A DNA stretch of 64,000 bases from Enterobacter cloacae (GTDB taxonomy: Bacteria > Pseudomonadota > Gammaproteobacteria > Enterobacterales > Enterobacteriaceae), in the NCBI GenBank assembly GCA_014169315.1, contig AP022133.1, positions 3,534,001 through 3,598,000 of the forward strand, written 5' to 3'. The notes below the pieces were generated by a model. That model saw only the letters and a program-made list of their open reading frames with translations. It searched no databases and was not told the DNA's origin. Below are positions 39,054 to 50,073 of this stretch, piece after piece (the stretch's first letter is position 1; each line of letters opens with the position of its first letter). Position numbers and translations under genes: made by a program.

Positions 39054-41276
39054 TTAAGTCCTTTGTGAACATGACCGGGCGGCGGCAACTACCGCCTGCC
39101 CGAAGGAGATAGCCCCATCGCCTGCAGGCAGGTGATGAGGAAAAAGAAGGGTAAAGTCAGAGAGGTAATGACGCAGACGCGCACGCAACAGACGGTTATG
39201 TAACACGCCACCGCTAAAACAGACGGCAGTAAGTGATAAGCGCCGGGCATGGAACGCGGCGAAATCAGCCAGTCCTTTTGCCAGCGCATCGTGAAACGCC
39301 CATGCGCGTTCGCAGGGCTCAGCCCGCCAGTTCAGCCACTGTTGCCAGAAGAGAGCAAGGTTCTCCACTGACAGCGTAACCGGGTGTTCGACCCCCGCAC
39401 ACTGCGCTGCCAGCGCTTCCAGCCTGCATGCAGCCTCACCTTCATAGCGCTGCTTTTCTGGCACAATGCCCAGCGCACAAGCCACCGCATCGAACAGCCG
39501 TCCGCAGGATGAAGCCAGCGGCGTGTTGATACCACGGGACATCGCTGTCGCCAGCAGCGGCCAGTTTTGCATCTGAACGGCTCGCGTTTCCGGGTAGCGC
39601 TGCCAGTCCGGCACAAACGCCAGGCAGTGGGCGAATAAATTGCGCCACGGCTGCATTGCTGCCAGATCCCCCCCCGGCAGCGCCACGGCAGGCAACCCAC
39701 CCAGATGCTCGCAGTCAAGATAGTTAACCCGCAGGCACTCCCCGCCCCATAGCGCACCGTTCTCGCCCATCCCGATGCCGTCCAGCGTCAGGGCGATGAC
39801 ATCACCGCCGTCGAGCGGCCAGCCGTTTTCGGCCAGGCACGCCGCGGCATGGGCGTGGTGATGTAATACCGTTTCAATCGGTAACGCCTGCGCTTCCGCC
39901 CACTGGCGGGTGTGGTATCCCGGATGCGCATCGCACACCACACGCTCCGCCTGAAACGCATAGATTTGCTGCATGACCGACAGCGCCGAGCACCACTGAG
40001 CGTCAACGCCCTCATCACTGAGATCGCCAAAATGCTGGCTCAGCACCGCCTGGTTACCCCGCACCAGACAGAAGGTGTTTTTCATCTCAGCCCCGGTACA
40101 CAACATGGCGGGAATATGGCTGAAACCGGCAGGTAGCATGATGGCATCTGGCACAAAACCGCGCGCACGGCGCAGTATTGCACCGTCCCGATCCATCACT
40201 GAATCATCCATCCGCTGAAGGATATCGCGGTTGTGCAGCAGAAAACCGTCGGCAATATCCCCGAGGTCGTCCAGTGCCTGTTGATTACGGATAGCGGGTG
40301 GCCTGCCGCTGAGGTTGCCGGAGGTCATCACCAGCGGGCGCTGGCAGTCCATCATCAGCAAATGTTGCAGTGGGTTCGCCGGGAGCATCACCCCCACACA
40401 ATCCAGGCCCGGCGCGATCGCATCGGGTAATGGAGGCAGCCATGCTTTCGGCGTCAGTACGATCGGAGCCGCAGGAGAGTGCAACAGCACCTGAACCGGC
40501 TCCGGCAAAGAACCTGCATGCGGGATCATCACTGCCAGCGGCTTTGCCGGGCGCTGTTTGCGTGCCCGTAGTTTCTCCACCGCCTGCGGGTTTTGCGCGT
40601 CGCAGACCAGATGAAAGCCCCCCAGCCCTTTAACCGCAACAATGCCACCGTTTTTTAGCCTCTCAACCGCTGCGCTGAGTGCCTGCTCTCGCGTGGACTG
40701 AGCATCACCCGCATGCCACTCCAGCTCCGGCCCGCAGTCCGGGCATGCCACCGGTTGAGCATGAAAGCGCCGATCTGCGGGGTCGAGATACTCCATTTCA
40801 CACGGCAGGCAGAGCGGAAATGACGCCATTGTCGTGGCCGGACGATCGTATGGCATGGCGCGAATAATGGTAAAACGCGGACCGCAGTGGGTGCAGTTGA
40901 TAAACGGATAGCGATAGCGGCGCTCGCGAGGATCGCGCATTTCGGCCAGGCACGCCGGACAGGTGGCCGCATCCGGCACAATCTGGGTGTCCATCGCCCC
41001 AGCCGCACTGTGACGGATGGTAAATTCCTCCGGCAGCGCCGGCCAGACGAACGGCAGCGTGTCGACATTATCAATACGCGCCAGCGGTGGGCAGTCCTGG
41101 TGCAGCCTTGCGATGAAGTCCCCCCCATCACCGACAACGCGCACCAGCACGCCCTCACCGTCATTGCAGACATCCCCCGTCAACTGAAGCTGGTGCGCCA
41201 GTTGCCAGACGAAGGGACGAAACCCCACGCCCTGCACCTTGCCGCGCACCCGCAACTGCACACCGTTACTGCTCAT
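39054..41276 (-). CDS. hypF: Hydrogenase maturation carbamoyltransferase HypF
   Basis: 740 residues (750 in E. coli). It makes thiocarbamate on HypE from carbamoyl phosphate, the source of the CN ligands of the NiFe site. In order: acylphosphatase domain ([18 protein letters not shown] at about 9-26), two zinc-finger-like CxxC pairs ([30 protein letters not shown]), a YrdC-like domain, and a Kae1-like domain with the [16 protein letters not shown] motif. It lies downstream of hydN (6 bp) and upstream of the nickel permease, all on the minus strand. Confidence 0.97.
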   Translation of the reverse strand: MSSNGVQLRVRGKVQGVGFRPFVWQLAHQLQLTGDVCNDGEGVLVRVVGDGGDFIARLHQDCPPLARIDNVDTLPFVWPALPEEFTIRHSAAGAMDTQIVPDAATCPACLAEMRDPRERRYRYPFINCTHCGPRFTIIRAMPYDRPATTMASFPLCLPCEMEYLDPADRRFHAQPVACPDCGPELEWHAGDAQSTREQALSAAVERLKNGGIVAVKGLGGFHLVCDAQNPQAVEKLRARKQRPAKPLAVMIPHAGSLPEPVQVLLHSPAAPIVLTPKAWLPPLPDAIAPGLDCVGVMLPANPLQHLLMMDCQRPLVMTSGNLSGRPPAIRNQQALDDLGDIADGFLLHNRDILQRMDDSVMDRDGAILRRARGFVPDAIMLPAGFSHIPAMLCTGAEMKNTFCLVRGNQAVLSQHFGDLSDEGVDAQWCSALSVMQQIYAFQAERVVCDAHPGYHTRQWAEAQALPIETVLHHHAHAAACLAENGWPLDGGDVIALTLDGIGMGENGALWGGECLRVNYLDCEHLGGLPAVALPGGDLAAMQPWRNLFAHCLAFVPDWQRYPETRAVQMQNWPLLATAMSRGINTPLASSCGRLFDAVACALGIVPEKQRYEGEAACRLEALAAQCAGVEHPVTLSVENLALFWQQWLNWRAEPCERAWAFHDALAKGLADFAAFHARRLSLTAVCFSGGVLHNRLLRARLRHYLSDFTLLFPHHLPAGDGAISFGQAVVAAARSCSQRT

Positions 41277-41282
41277 AGCGGA

Positions 41283-41828
41283 TCAGAACAGCAGAGATGA
41301 GCTGGTGTCGAACGCCGCACGACGACGTTTTTCGGCGCTCATCTGTTCGAGCTTGTCACGATCCACACAAACCAGCGCGTGCGTAGGGCAAACTTCCATA
41401 CAGGCCGGGCCCGCTTCACGGTGGTAGCAGAGGTCACATTTGTTGGCTTCCGCTTTGTCCGCGCGCACGCTCAGCCCCATACCGCTGTTGCGCACAACCG
41501 GGCGAACCACCACTTCCATCGCGCCATACGGACAGGCCACCACGCAGGTTTTGCAGCCGATGCAGCGTTCCTGCATGACGTGGACAAACCCTTTTTCGCG
41601 TTTAATCGCCCCGTTCGGGCAGACGTTGGCGCACGGTGCGTCTTCGCACTGACGACAAATCGCTGCGGTTGAGATATTCACGCCCTTAATAACATGAATA
41701 CGCGGCAGGAAAGAATCCGGGGTCAGGGAGGCACAATCCTGCTCCGTCTGGTGGGATACAACGCACGCAACTTCACAGGTACGGCAACCAATGCACTTAC
41801 TGGCATCGGCCATCATAAAACGGTTCAT
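41283..41828 (-). CDS. hydN: Electron-transfer ferredoxin HydN
   Basis: 181 residues from MNRFMMADASKCIG (175 in E. coli); GGAGAAGCAG precedes this ATG, and an in-frame start 8 codons upstream is rejected. Four cysteine clusters for [4Fe-4S] centres are visible (CIGCRTCEVAC; CRQCEDAPCANVC; CIGCKTCVVAC; CDLCYHREAGPACMEVC). HydN supports formate dehydrogenase-H activity. The C-terminus is a little longer than in E. coli. It is the first gene of hydN-hypF-nickel permease. Confidence 0.96.
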   Translation of the reverse strand: MNRFMMADASKCIGCRTCEVACVVSHQTEQDCASLTPDSFLPRIHVIKGVNISTAAICRQCEDAPCANVCPNGAIKREKGFVHVMQERCIGCKTCVVACPYGAMEVVVRPVVRNSGMGLSVRADKAEANKCDLCYHREAGPACMEVCPTHALVCVDRDKLEQMSAEKRRRAAFDTSSSLLF

Positions 41829-41863
41829 CTGCTTCTCCAGCATAACAGTCATGCGCGGAGATA

Positions 41864-41880
41864 TTCATAAACCGTGCCAG
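41864..41880 (-). promoter_or_regulatory. Probable sigma-54 promoter of hydN-hypF
   Basis: On the minus strand, CTGGCAC is followed by ATGA with GG-N10-GA spacing, 36 bp upstream of hydN. The -12 is degenerate, but E. coli hydN-hypF is FhlA/sigma-54 dependent. A TGTCGACGTCA sequence near 41956 may be part of an FhlA site. Confidence 0.6.
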
Positions 41881-41963
41881 TTTTTAACTCATTGATTTAT
41901 ATTGATTTGAAATATAAGGTGCGGCACTGTCATCGTCACTTATGACGATGACAGCTGTCGACG

Positions 41964-42977
41964 TCAGCGGTGTGGGCCGTCAATGACAGAATCACGCAGA
42001 ATAAGCTCACCAGAGAAAGTTTGCTGATATTTGAACTCACCGCCGTCGAGCATGAAGATCAGGCGGCTAATGGTCTCTTTAATCATTTCTGTTACCGGAA
42101 TGCGCACGCTGGAGAGTGACGGCACCATGTAGGGCGCAATCGCCACATCGTCGAAGCCGATCACCGACACCGCATCCGGCGTGATAACCCCGCTGTCGTG
42201 AAGCTGCTTCATCGCCCCGATGGCCATATCGTCGTTACTCGCCACCAGTGCCGTAAAAGTTTCACCGCGTGATAACAGCTCAGAAACGGCCGCCGCGCCG
42301 CTGGCCGGGTTCCATTTCCCCTGCGCAATCAGCTCCGGGCGCAGCGCAATGTGATGCTGCACCAGCGCGTCTTTGTAGCCGGAAAGACGCTCAGCCCCGG
42401 TCGGGGAATCCAGCGAGCCGGTGATAAACGCAATCTCCCGATGCCCTTTCGCAATCAACTGCGACACGGCGTCCTGGCAGGATGCTTTATGATCTGACCA
42501 GACACAATGGCTGCTGTTTTTACGCAAACGACGATTGAGCACCATAATCGGTTGTTCGCATTTTTCGATAATCTCGTCCATCTCATCCACGCTCAAAAAG
42601 CGCGGATAGATAATCACCGCATCGCAGCGCATATCGAGCAAGTACTGGATCGCCTCGCGCTCTTCGTCGGCGCTGTGCTTGCCGTCCGCCAGAATCAGCT
42701 GTCGCCCCTTCTCTTCCGTCATCCGCGCGGCGTGAAACAGCAATTCGCTAAAGTAGACGCCGTGGTAGAGGGTGTTAGTGACCACCAGCCCCAGCGTCTG
42801 GGTACGTTTGGTGGCCAGGTTTCGCGCCAGCAAATTGGGGCGATAGCCGCTCTCCTCAATCGCCTGAAACACCCGGTCTCTGGTCTCCTGGCTGACGTAG
42901 CCATTCCCCGACAGCACCCGGGAAACCGTCGCTTTTGAAACGCCGGCCCGCTTCGCCACTTCCAGCATCGTGGTCAT
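41964..42977 (-). CDS. ascG: LacI/GalR-family repressor AscG
   Basis: 337 residues from MTTMLEVAKRAGVSK, as in E. coli; upstream codons to 43019 are not used. The helix-turn-helix (AKRAGVSKATVSRVLSGNGY, about 8-27) is followed by a periplasmic-binding-protein-like sensor domain. It represses the divergent ascFB genes for cryptic beta-glucosides in E. coli, where ascG also binds elsewhere. Likely operator: GGAACCGGTTTCC at 43144-43156. Confidence 0.95.
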   Translation of the reverse strand: MTTMLEVAKRAGVSKATVSRVLSGNGYVSQETRDRVFQAIEESGYRPNLLARNLATKRTQTLGLVVTNTLYHGVYFSELLFHAARMTEEKGRQLILADGKHSADEEREAIQYLLDMRCDAVIIYPRFLSVDEMDEIIEKCEQPIMVLNRRLRKNSSHCVWSDHKASCQDAVSQLIAKGHREIAFITGSLDSPTGAERLSGYKDALVQHHIALRPELIAQGKWNPASGAAAVSELLSRGETFTALVASNDDMAIGAMKQLHDSGVITPDAVSVIGFDDVAIAPYMVPSLSSVRIPVTEMIKETISRLIFMLDGGEFKYQQTFSGELILRDSVIDGPHR

Positions 42978-43066
42978 GATGTTATTCCGTTTGAAACTGA
43001 TGGGCGCAGTGTACTGCACCGCAGAAAAATTGTCGCAGCGGCGATATCACGCTTTCAACACCTCAA

Positions 43067-43082
43067 AGTGATCATCATCACG
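43067..43082 (+). promoter_or_regulatory. CRP-like site upstream of ascF
   Basis: AGTGA-N6-TCACG matches the TGTGA-N6-TCACA pattern with one change in each half. It suggests catabolite control of ascFB. Confidence 0.5.
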
Positions 43083-43143
43083 AATATAAGAAATGTACAA
43101 AATGTAATCTTGTTTCATTCAAAGAAACTCATGATGATTATGT

Positions 43144-43156
43144 GGAACCGGTTTCC
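43144..43156 (+). promoter_or_regulatory. AscG operator
   Basis: GGAACCGGTTTCC is a near-perfect LacI-type palindrome centred on CCGG, about 36-48 bp upstream of the ascF start. The E. coli AscG recognition sequence (TGAAACCGGTTTCA) shares the same core. Confidence 0.75.
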
Positions 43157-43191
43157 TACATATTCTCACCATGACAACAGGATCACATCCG

Positions 43192-44643
43192 ATGGCCAAA
43201 AATTATGCCGCGCTGGCGAACGACGTTGTCAGCGCGCTGGGCGGTAAAGACAACATCGTCGCCGTCACCCACTGTATGACGCGCCTGCGTTTCGTCCTGA
43301 AAGACGAAACCCTCACCGATGCCGCTCGCCTGAAAAGCATCAGCGGTGTGCTCGGCGTGGTACGCAACGACAACCAGTGTCAGGTGATCGTTGGCAACAC
43401 CGTTTCTCAGGCTTATCGTGAAGTGATCAGCCTGCTGCCGACGAACCTGCAGCCTGTCGTACCGGAAGGCCCGCAAAAAATGACCCTGCGCCGCATTGGT
43501 GCCGGGATCCTTGATGCACTGATCGGCACCATGTCCCCGCTGATCCCGGCGATCATCGGCGGCTCAATGGTCAAGCTGCTGGCGATGATCCTTGAGATGA
43601 CGGGCGTACTGGCAAAAGGTGCGCCGACGCTCACCATCCTGACCGTTATTGGCGACGGTGCATTCTTCTTCCTGCCGCTGATGGTGGCAGCCTCTGCAGC
43701 GGTAAAATTCAAAACCAACATGTCGCTGGCCATTGCCATCGCGGGGGTGCTGGTACACCCGGGCTTTATCGAGCTGATGGCAAAAGCGGCACAGGGCGAG
43801 CACGTTGAATTCGCCTTTATTCCGGTAACGGCGGTGAAATACACCTACACCGTGATCCCGGCGCTGGTCATGACCTGGTGCCTGTCGTATATCGAACGCT
43901 GGGTCGACCGGATGACTCCGGCAGTCACCAAAAACTTCCTCAAACCGATGCTGATCGTCCTGATTGCCGCCCCACTCGCCATCGTGCTGATTGGGCCACT
44001 TGGGATCTGGATCGGTAGCGCCATTTCTGCGCTGGTGTACACCATTCACGGCTATCTGGGCTGGCTCTCCGTGGCAATTATGGGCGCGCTCTGGCCGCTA
44101 CTGGTGATGACCGGCATGCACCGCGTGTTCACGCCAACCATCATTCAGACCATCGCCGAAACGGGCAAAGAAGGGATGGTCATGCCGTCAGAAATTGGAG
44201 CCAACCTGTCGCTCGGCGGTTCATCACTGGCTGTGGCATGGAAAACGAAAAACCCGGAACTGCGCCAGACGGCGCTGGCGGCAGCGGCTTCCGCCATCAT
44301 GGCGGGTATTTCTGAACCCGCGCTGTACGGCGTAGCGGTGCGTCTGAAACGCCCGCTGATTGCGAGCCTTATCAGCGGTTTCATCTGCGGTGCAGTGGCC
44401 GGAATGGCGGGTCTTGCCAGCCACTCGATGGCGGCTCCGGGGCTGTTTACCAGCGTCCAGTTCTTTGATCCGGCTAATCCGATGACCATCGTCTGGGTAT
44501 TTGGCGTGATGGCGCTGGCGGTGGTGTTGTCGTTTGTTCTGACCCTGATGCTGGGCTTTGAGGATATTCCGGTTGAGGACGAGGCGGAAAAGGCCCGCGC
44601 CCTGCACACCGCCCCGGTTCAGGGCAAAGCAGCACAAGTATAA
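43192..44643 (+). CDS. ascF: Beta-glucoside-specific PTS EIIBC AscF
   Basis: 483 residues from MAKNYAALAND; the frame begins 7 codons earlier without support. The N-terminal IIB domain has the phosphorylated Cys in AVTHCMTRLRF (about 27-37). The rest is a IIC membrane domain with about ten hydrophobic segments and the sugar-binding GISEPALYGV loop. The preferred substrates in E. coli are arbutin, salicin and cellobiose. No IIA domain is fused. ascB follows after 18 bp. Confidence 0.95.
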   Translation: MAKNYAALANDVVSALGGKDNIVAVTHCMTRLRFVLKDETLTDAARLKSISGVLGVVRNDNQCQVIVGNTVSQAYREVISLLPTNLQPVVPEGPQKMTLRRIGAGILDALIGTMSPLIPAIIGGSMVKLLAMILEMTGVLAKGAPTLTILTVIGDGAFFFLPLMVAASAAVKFKTNMSLAIAIAGVLVHPGFIELMAKAAQGEHVEFAFIPVTAVKYTYTVIPALVMTWCLSYIERWVDRMTPAVTKNFLKPMLIVLIAAPLAIVLIGPLGIWIGSAISALVYTIHGYLGWLSVAIMGALWPLLVMTGMHRVFTPTIIQTIAETGKEGMVMPSEIGANLSLGGSSLAVAWKTKNPELRQTALAAAASAIMAGISEPALYGVAVRLKRPLIASLISGFICGAVAGMAGLASHSMAAPGLFTSVQFFDPANPMTIVWVFGVMALAVVLSFVLTLMLGFEDIPVEDEAEKARALHTAPVQGKAAQV

Positions 44644-46086
<1,443 letters not shown>

Positions 46087-46092
46087 CCTGTT

Positions 46093-46132
46093 GCCCTCAC
46101 CCCAGCCTTCTCCAACAGGGAGAGGGAGAAGG
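46093..46132. repeat. Intergenic hairpin repeat, copy 7
   Basis: GCCCTCACCCCAGCCTTCTC pairs imperfectly with GGGAGAGGGAGAAGG. It follows the ascB stop and precedes a REP element. Confidence 0.5.
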
Positions 46133-46137
46133 ATTTT

Positions 46138-46170
46138 GTAGGCCGGGTAAGGCGAAGCCGCCACCCGGCA
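46138..46170. repeat. REP element between ascB and hycI
   Basis: TGTAGGCCGGGTAAGGCGAA followed by GCCGCCACCCGGCA is a canonical REP palindrome with a GCGAAGC-type core. It lies between two convergent genes, with only 4 bp to the hycI stop. Confidence 0.85.
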
Positions 46171-46174
46171 TTAT

Positions 46175-46630
46175 TCAGAGCCGGGCGAATCCCCCCTCCC
46201 CAACCCACGCTCCCAGCCTGGAATACACCACTTCCACCGCCTCTTTCACTGGCGGTGTCATCGGGTAATAAAACCCCACGATGTCCGGCTGAATACCCAA
46301 AAACAGCACTTCACCCACGTCGTCCTTGAGCTGATCCACCAGGTAGTTCAGCGGCATGTTGTGGGTCGTCATCATAAACATCTCAGCGATATCGTCCGGA
46401 TCGATCAGACGAATTTCACCAGGGTTTAGCCCCATATCGGTGGCATCGACAATCAGTAGCCTGTCCGGGTGCCGTTCGCGAATGGCTACCACGTCGTTTT
46501 CCGGGGCACTGCCGCCGTCGATAACCACCCAGTTCCCCTGCGGGTTTGTGGCACACATTTCGGCGAGCAGCGGACCTGCTCCGTCGTCGCCCATCATGCT
46601 GTTGCCAACACACAGTAAAACGTCAGTCAC
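46175..46630 (-). CDS. hycI: Hydrogenase-3 maturation endopeptidase HycI
   Basis: 151 residues (156 in E. coli). After nickel insertion it removes the 32-residue C-terminal tail of HycE. The family signature CVGNSMMGDDGAGPLLA (about 7-23) is at the N-terminus; the nickel-sensing acidic residues are in this region (Asp16) and in DATDMGL (about 62-68), with a THNMPL His. It overlaps hycH by 8 bp and ends the hycABCDEFGHI operon. Confidence 0.96.
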   Translation of the reverse strand: MTDVLLCVGNSMMGDDGAGPLLAEMCATNPQGNWVVIDGGSAPENDVVAIRERHPDRLLIVDATDMGLNPGEIRLIDPDDIAEMFMMTTHNMPLNYLVDQLKDDVGEVLFLGIQPDIVGFYYPMTPPVKEAVEVVYSRLGAWVGEGGFARL

Positions 46631-47033
46631 GTAATCTCCTCACCATCAGGTAGATGGCGCTCTCCTGATGAATATCATGCAGCATGCTGAGCAACGTTTT
46701 GCTCCACGCCTGCTGCTCTGGCGTCTGCATACTGAGCGCAACATCGAACGCGTTAGCGAGCATTGAAATATGGTTGGCGTCGATAACGATCTCACCGTAC
46801 TTCGGTACCCCCTCCATTTTGCGCCGCGCCGTACTGCCCTCTTCCAGAGTGGCTATCCAGGCCAGATATTCCGGCCACGGACAGCTTAATGCCGTCTCCA
46901 GGCAGTCAATCACCCCGAGGTGATGCCCAATCGCCAGGCTGTAATAGACCACCTGCTGCGCCGCATCCGGCGTGGCATCGTTCTCATCAATAAACTTACG
47001 GCTCAGCTGACTGAACACCACCGTTTCACTCAT
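46623..47033 (-). CDS. hycH: Hydrogenase-3 assembly protein HycH
   Basis: 136 residues, E. coli length. HycH is required for formate hydrogenlyase assembly and interacts with the HycE precursor; its biochemical role is not settled. The sequence is the conserved type with [15 protein letters not shown] (about 31-45) and a short soluble helical fold. It overlaps hycG by 4 bp (ATGA). Confidence 0.95.
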   Translation of the reverse strand: MSETVVFSQLSRKFIDENDATPDAAQQVVYYSLAIGHHLGVIDCLETALSCPWPEYLAWIATLEEGSTARRKMEGVPKYGEIVIDANHISMLANAFDVALSMQTPEQQAWSKTLLSMLHDIHQESAIYLMVRRLRD

Positions 47034-47797
47034 CGGATACGCGCCTCATTAACCACCTGATCCAGGTTCGCCACTATTTCATTGAGACGCGGGTCGTTTT
47101 CCGCTTCCAGCCAGCGCGCCACCTGGTGTTCGCCCTGGCTTAGCAGACGCAGATAGTCATCAGCAATCTGACGGCCATAGCGATACCCCGCCAGTTTGCG
47201 TGCCATGCGGTCAACCTTCACGCGCAGCGGCTGCACCATATCCGGGTGCAGAATCGCGGCAGGCTGGTTGTCGAGCTCGCCCGGTTCACGGGCGTGGATT
47301 TTCTGCTCCAGCAGGCCCAGCGCCATTGCAAAACCGTACAGCGTCGCGGCAGGCGTTGGCGGGCAACCCGGGATATAGACATCCACCGGCACGATTTTGT
47401 CGGTGCCACCCCACACGCAGTAGAGGTCGTGGAAAATGCCACCGCTGTTACCGCAGGCTCCATAAGAGATACAGATTTTTGGATCGGGCGCGGACTGCCA
47501 CGCGCGCAGCGCAGGCGAGCGCATAGCGCGGGTGACAGCACCGGTAAACAGCAAAATGTCCGCATGACGCGGCGATGGCACCACTTTGATGCCAAAGCGT
47601 TCAGCATCAAACAACGGTGACAGTGTGGCGAAAATTTCGATCTCACACCCGTTGCATCCGCCACAGTCCACGCGATAGACGTAGGCCGAGCGTTTGATTT
47701 TTTTCAACAGCGACGCCTTCATACTGGCGATGGATTCGTCCACCGTCATCGGCACCGGAATGCCGTTGTCATCGCGTGGGCCCAGTAGGTTTTCCAT
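47030..47797 (-). CDS. hycG: Hydrogenase-3 small subunit HycG
   Basis: 255 residues; NuoB-like small subunit that carries one [4Fe-4S] cluster next to the NiFe subunit HycE. The ligands are visible in [10 protein letters not shown] (about 45-54) and in later Cys positions ([17 protein letters not shown]). The C-terminus past residue 165 is longer than NuoB, as in E. coli. It abuts hycF with a 1-bp overlap (position 47797). Confidence 0.97.
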   Translation of the reverse strand: MENLLGPRDDNGIPVPMTVDESIASMKASLLKKIKRSAYVYRVDCGGCNGCEIEIFATLSPLFDAERFGIKVVPSPRHADILLFTGAVTRAMRSPALRAWQSAPDPKICISYGACGNSGGIFHDLYCVWGGTDKIVPVDVYIPGCPPTPAATLYGFAMALGLLEQKIHAREPGELDNQPAAILHPDMVQPLRVKVDRMARKLAGYRYGRQIADDYLRLLSQGEHQVARWLEAENDPRLNEIVANLDQVVNEARIR

Positions 47798-48339
47798 CAG
47801 CTGGCCTCTCTCATATGGCGGGTTATATCAATACGGTCAGACGGCAGCAGGCACTTCTGACGTTTGCACTCCGGGCAGGTTTCAAAGCTTTCGCGATGGT
47901 GTTCCGCGCGGACATCACCGTTGTGTTTTAGCAGTGCAATGGCGTAGTCGATCTCTTTTTGCACGGCAAACGGACGTTTGCAGACGCGGCAGTTGCACAG
48001 GTCAAAGCGTGACTGCTGCAGGAAATCCTCTTTCTTCCACACCGCCAGCTCGTACTCCTGCGAAAGGCGGATCGCCACCGTCGGGCAAACCTCCTCGCAG
48101 CGGCCACAGAAGATGCAACGCCCGAGGTTGAACTGCCAGGCCAGCTCACCGGTTTTCAGGTCAGTTTCCACCGTCAGGGCGTTCGACGGGCAGGCATTGA
48201 CACAGGCCGCGCAGCCGATGCACTGCTGGGGGTTGTGCTCCGGTTTGCCACGAAAGTTTTTATCGACCGGCATCGGCTCCAGTGGATAGTTGCTGGTCTG
48301 GGTGCCGGTTTTGATCACTTTTTTGATAAAGGTAAACAT
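47797..48339 (-). CDS. hycF: Formate hydrogenlyase iron-sulfur subunit HycF
   Basis: 180-residue NuoI-like ferredoxin subunit with two [4Fe-4S] clusters: [13 protein letters not shown] (about 41-53) and [13 protein letters not shown] (about 75-87). A further CxxC pair ([15 protein letters not shown]) near the C-terminus resembles a zinc or extra metal site present in E. coli HycF. It passes electrons from HycB toward HycG. It follows hycE after 9 bp. Confidence 0.96.
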   Translation of the reverse strand: MFTFIKKVIKTGTQTSNYPLEPMPVDKNFRGKPEHNPQQCIGCAACVNACPSNALTVETDLKTGELAWQFNLGRCIFCGRCEEVCPTVAIRLSQEYELAVWKKEDFLQQSRFDLCNCRVCKRPFAVQKEIDYAIALLKHNGDVRAEHHRESFETCPECKRQKCLLPSDRIDITRHMREAS

Positions 48340-48348
48340 GACGAGTCC

Positions 48349-50058
48349 TTATTTCAGCGGCGAGTTTTTACGCTCGATGCTGTAGCGCTCAAGCTCTTTG
48401 TACGGCACCACCTGACTTTTCTTCTTACGCACGTCCACCACCGTCATACGGTCGGTGCAGGAGTAGCACGGATCAAGGCTGCCAATGATCAGCGGCGCAT
48501 CAGACACCGTGTTGCCGCGCAGCATGTAGCGCAGGGTTGGCCAGTTGGCGTAGGTGGCCGCACGGCAGCGCCAGCGGTAGAGCTTCTGGTTGTCGCCGGT
48601 CATGCTCCAGTGAATGTCGTCTCCGCGTGGCGCTTCGGCAAAACCGAGGGCAAAGCGGTTTGGAATGTAGGTGAAGCCTTCCACCATCAGCGGGCCGCCC
48701 GGCAGGTTATCCAGCCCGAAGTCGATCATATTCAGCGCGGTGAAGACTTCGTTGATACGCACCTTCAGACGGGAGATCACGTCACAGCCCTGCTCGCTGT
48801 GTACCGTCATCGGCAGCAAGCCATAGCCGACAAACGGGTGGTCGGCGCGGGTGTCGCGGGCGTGGCCGCTGGCGCGCACCATCGGGCCGACGTTGCTGAA
48901 GTCGCGGGCAATCTCAGGATCGAGGCGGCCAATACCGACGGTACGCTGCTCAATGTTTGGCGTGCTGAGCAGCATATCGACCAGCTCCTGCACATCGCGA
49001 CGCATCTGCTGCGCAAGCTGACGGGTCTTGATCATGTCGTCTTTCAGCAGATCGCGGCGGATCCCGCCAATCAGGTTCAGACCGTAGGTTTTACGCGCCC
49101 CAGTGAGGATTTCCGCCATTTTCATCGATGCTTCACGCACGCGGAAGAACTGCATAAAACCGGAGTCAAAGCCGACGAAGTGGCAGGCCAGCCCGAGGTT
49201 GAGCAGATGCGAGTGCAGACGTTCAACTTCCAGCAGAATGGCGCGGATCATCTGTGCTCGCTCCGGCACCACGATCCCCATTCCGTTTTCCACCGAGGTG
49301 GTGTAGGCCGTGCTGTGGGCAAAGCCGCAAATACCGCACACGCGGTCGGAGAGGAACGTCACTTCGTTATAACCCATGCGGGTTTCTGCCAGTTTTTCCA
49401 TGCCACGATGGACGTAGAACAAGCGGTAGTCGGCGTCGATAATGTTCTCGCCATCAACAAACAGGCGGAAGTGACCCGGTTCATCGGAAGTGACGTGCAG
49501 CGGGCCGATTGGCACCACATTGTTCTTTTTACTTCCCAGCTCGTTGATGAACTCGTAGGTTTCACTGTCGGTGGTCGGTGCCGGACGCTGGCGGTAGTCC
49601 ATGCTGTCTTTACGCAGCGGATAAAGTTCGTCCGGCCAGTCATCCGGCAGCACCAGACGGCGCTCATCCGGCAGGCCGACCGGCACCAGGCCGTACATAT
49701 CACGCACTTCACGTTCGCCCCAGACGGCAGCCGGTACGCGCGGCGTTACGGATGGATACTCCGGTTTATTCGGGTCAACTTCGATACGCACGGTGAGCCA
49801 GCACTTCTCGCCCTGCTCCATCGACATCACGTAGTAGACCGCATAGTTCCCGCACAGCTGACGCTCGTCGTTACCAAACAGCACCGACAGCCATCCACCC
49901 TGCTGGTAGTAAAGAAACTCCACCACTTCCGGCAGGTAGTTCACCTTCACGGTGATGGTTACCTGGTCTTTGGTTTGCCAGCCTTCGTCCAGCACCACGC
50001 CCGGGAAAGCCTGATGCAACGCGGCGAGATACTGCTGACCTTTCTTTTCTTCAGACAT
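48349..50058 (-). CDS. hycE: Hydrogenase-3 large (NiFe) subunit HycE
   Basis: 569 residues, E. coli length. The N-terminal part corresponds to NuoC (about 1-170) and the rest to NuoD. The NiFe active site is formed by RVCGICGFAH (Cys241 and Cys244) and DPCYSCTDR (Cys531 and Cys534). The tail after Arg537 (MTVVDVRKKK.. to the end, 32 residues) is the peptide removed by HycI. It evolves H2 from electrons delivered by HycG. The start MSEEKKGQQ is five codons inside the longest frame. Confidence 0.98.
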   Translation of the reverse strand: MSEEKKGQQYLAALHQAFPGVVLDEGWQTKDQVTITVKVNYLPEVVEFLYYQQGGWLSVLFGNDERQLCGNYAVYYVMSMEQGEKCWLTVRIEVDPNKPEYPSVTPRVPAAVWGEREVRDMYGLVPVGLPDERRLVLPDDWPDELYPLRKDSMDYRQRPAPTTDSETYEFINELGSKKNNVVPIGPLHVTSDEPGHFRLFVDGENIIDADYRLFYVHRGMEKLAETRMGYNEVTFLSDRVCGICGFAHSTAYTTSVENGMGIVVPERAQMIRAILLEVERLHSHLLNLGLACHFVGFDSGFMQFFRVREASMKMAEILTGARKTYGLNLIGGIRRDLLKDDMIKTRQLAQQMRRDVQELVDMLLSTPNIEQRTVGIGRLDPEIARDFSNVGPMVRASGHARDTRADHPFVGYGLLPMTVHSEQGCDVISRLKVRINEVFTALNMIDFGLDNLPGGPLMVEGFTYIPNRFALGFAEAPRGDDIHWSMTGDNQKLYRWRCRAATYANWPTLRYMLRGNTVSDAPLIIGSLDPCYSCTDRMTVVDVRKKKSQVVPYKELERYSIERKNSPLK

Positions 50059-50073
50059 AAAAACTCTCTTCAA

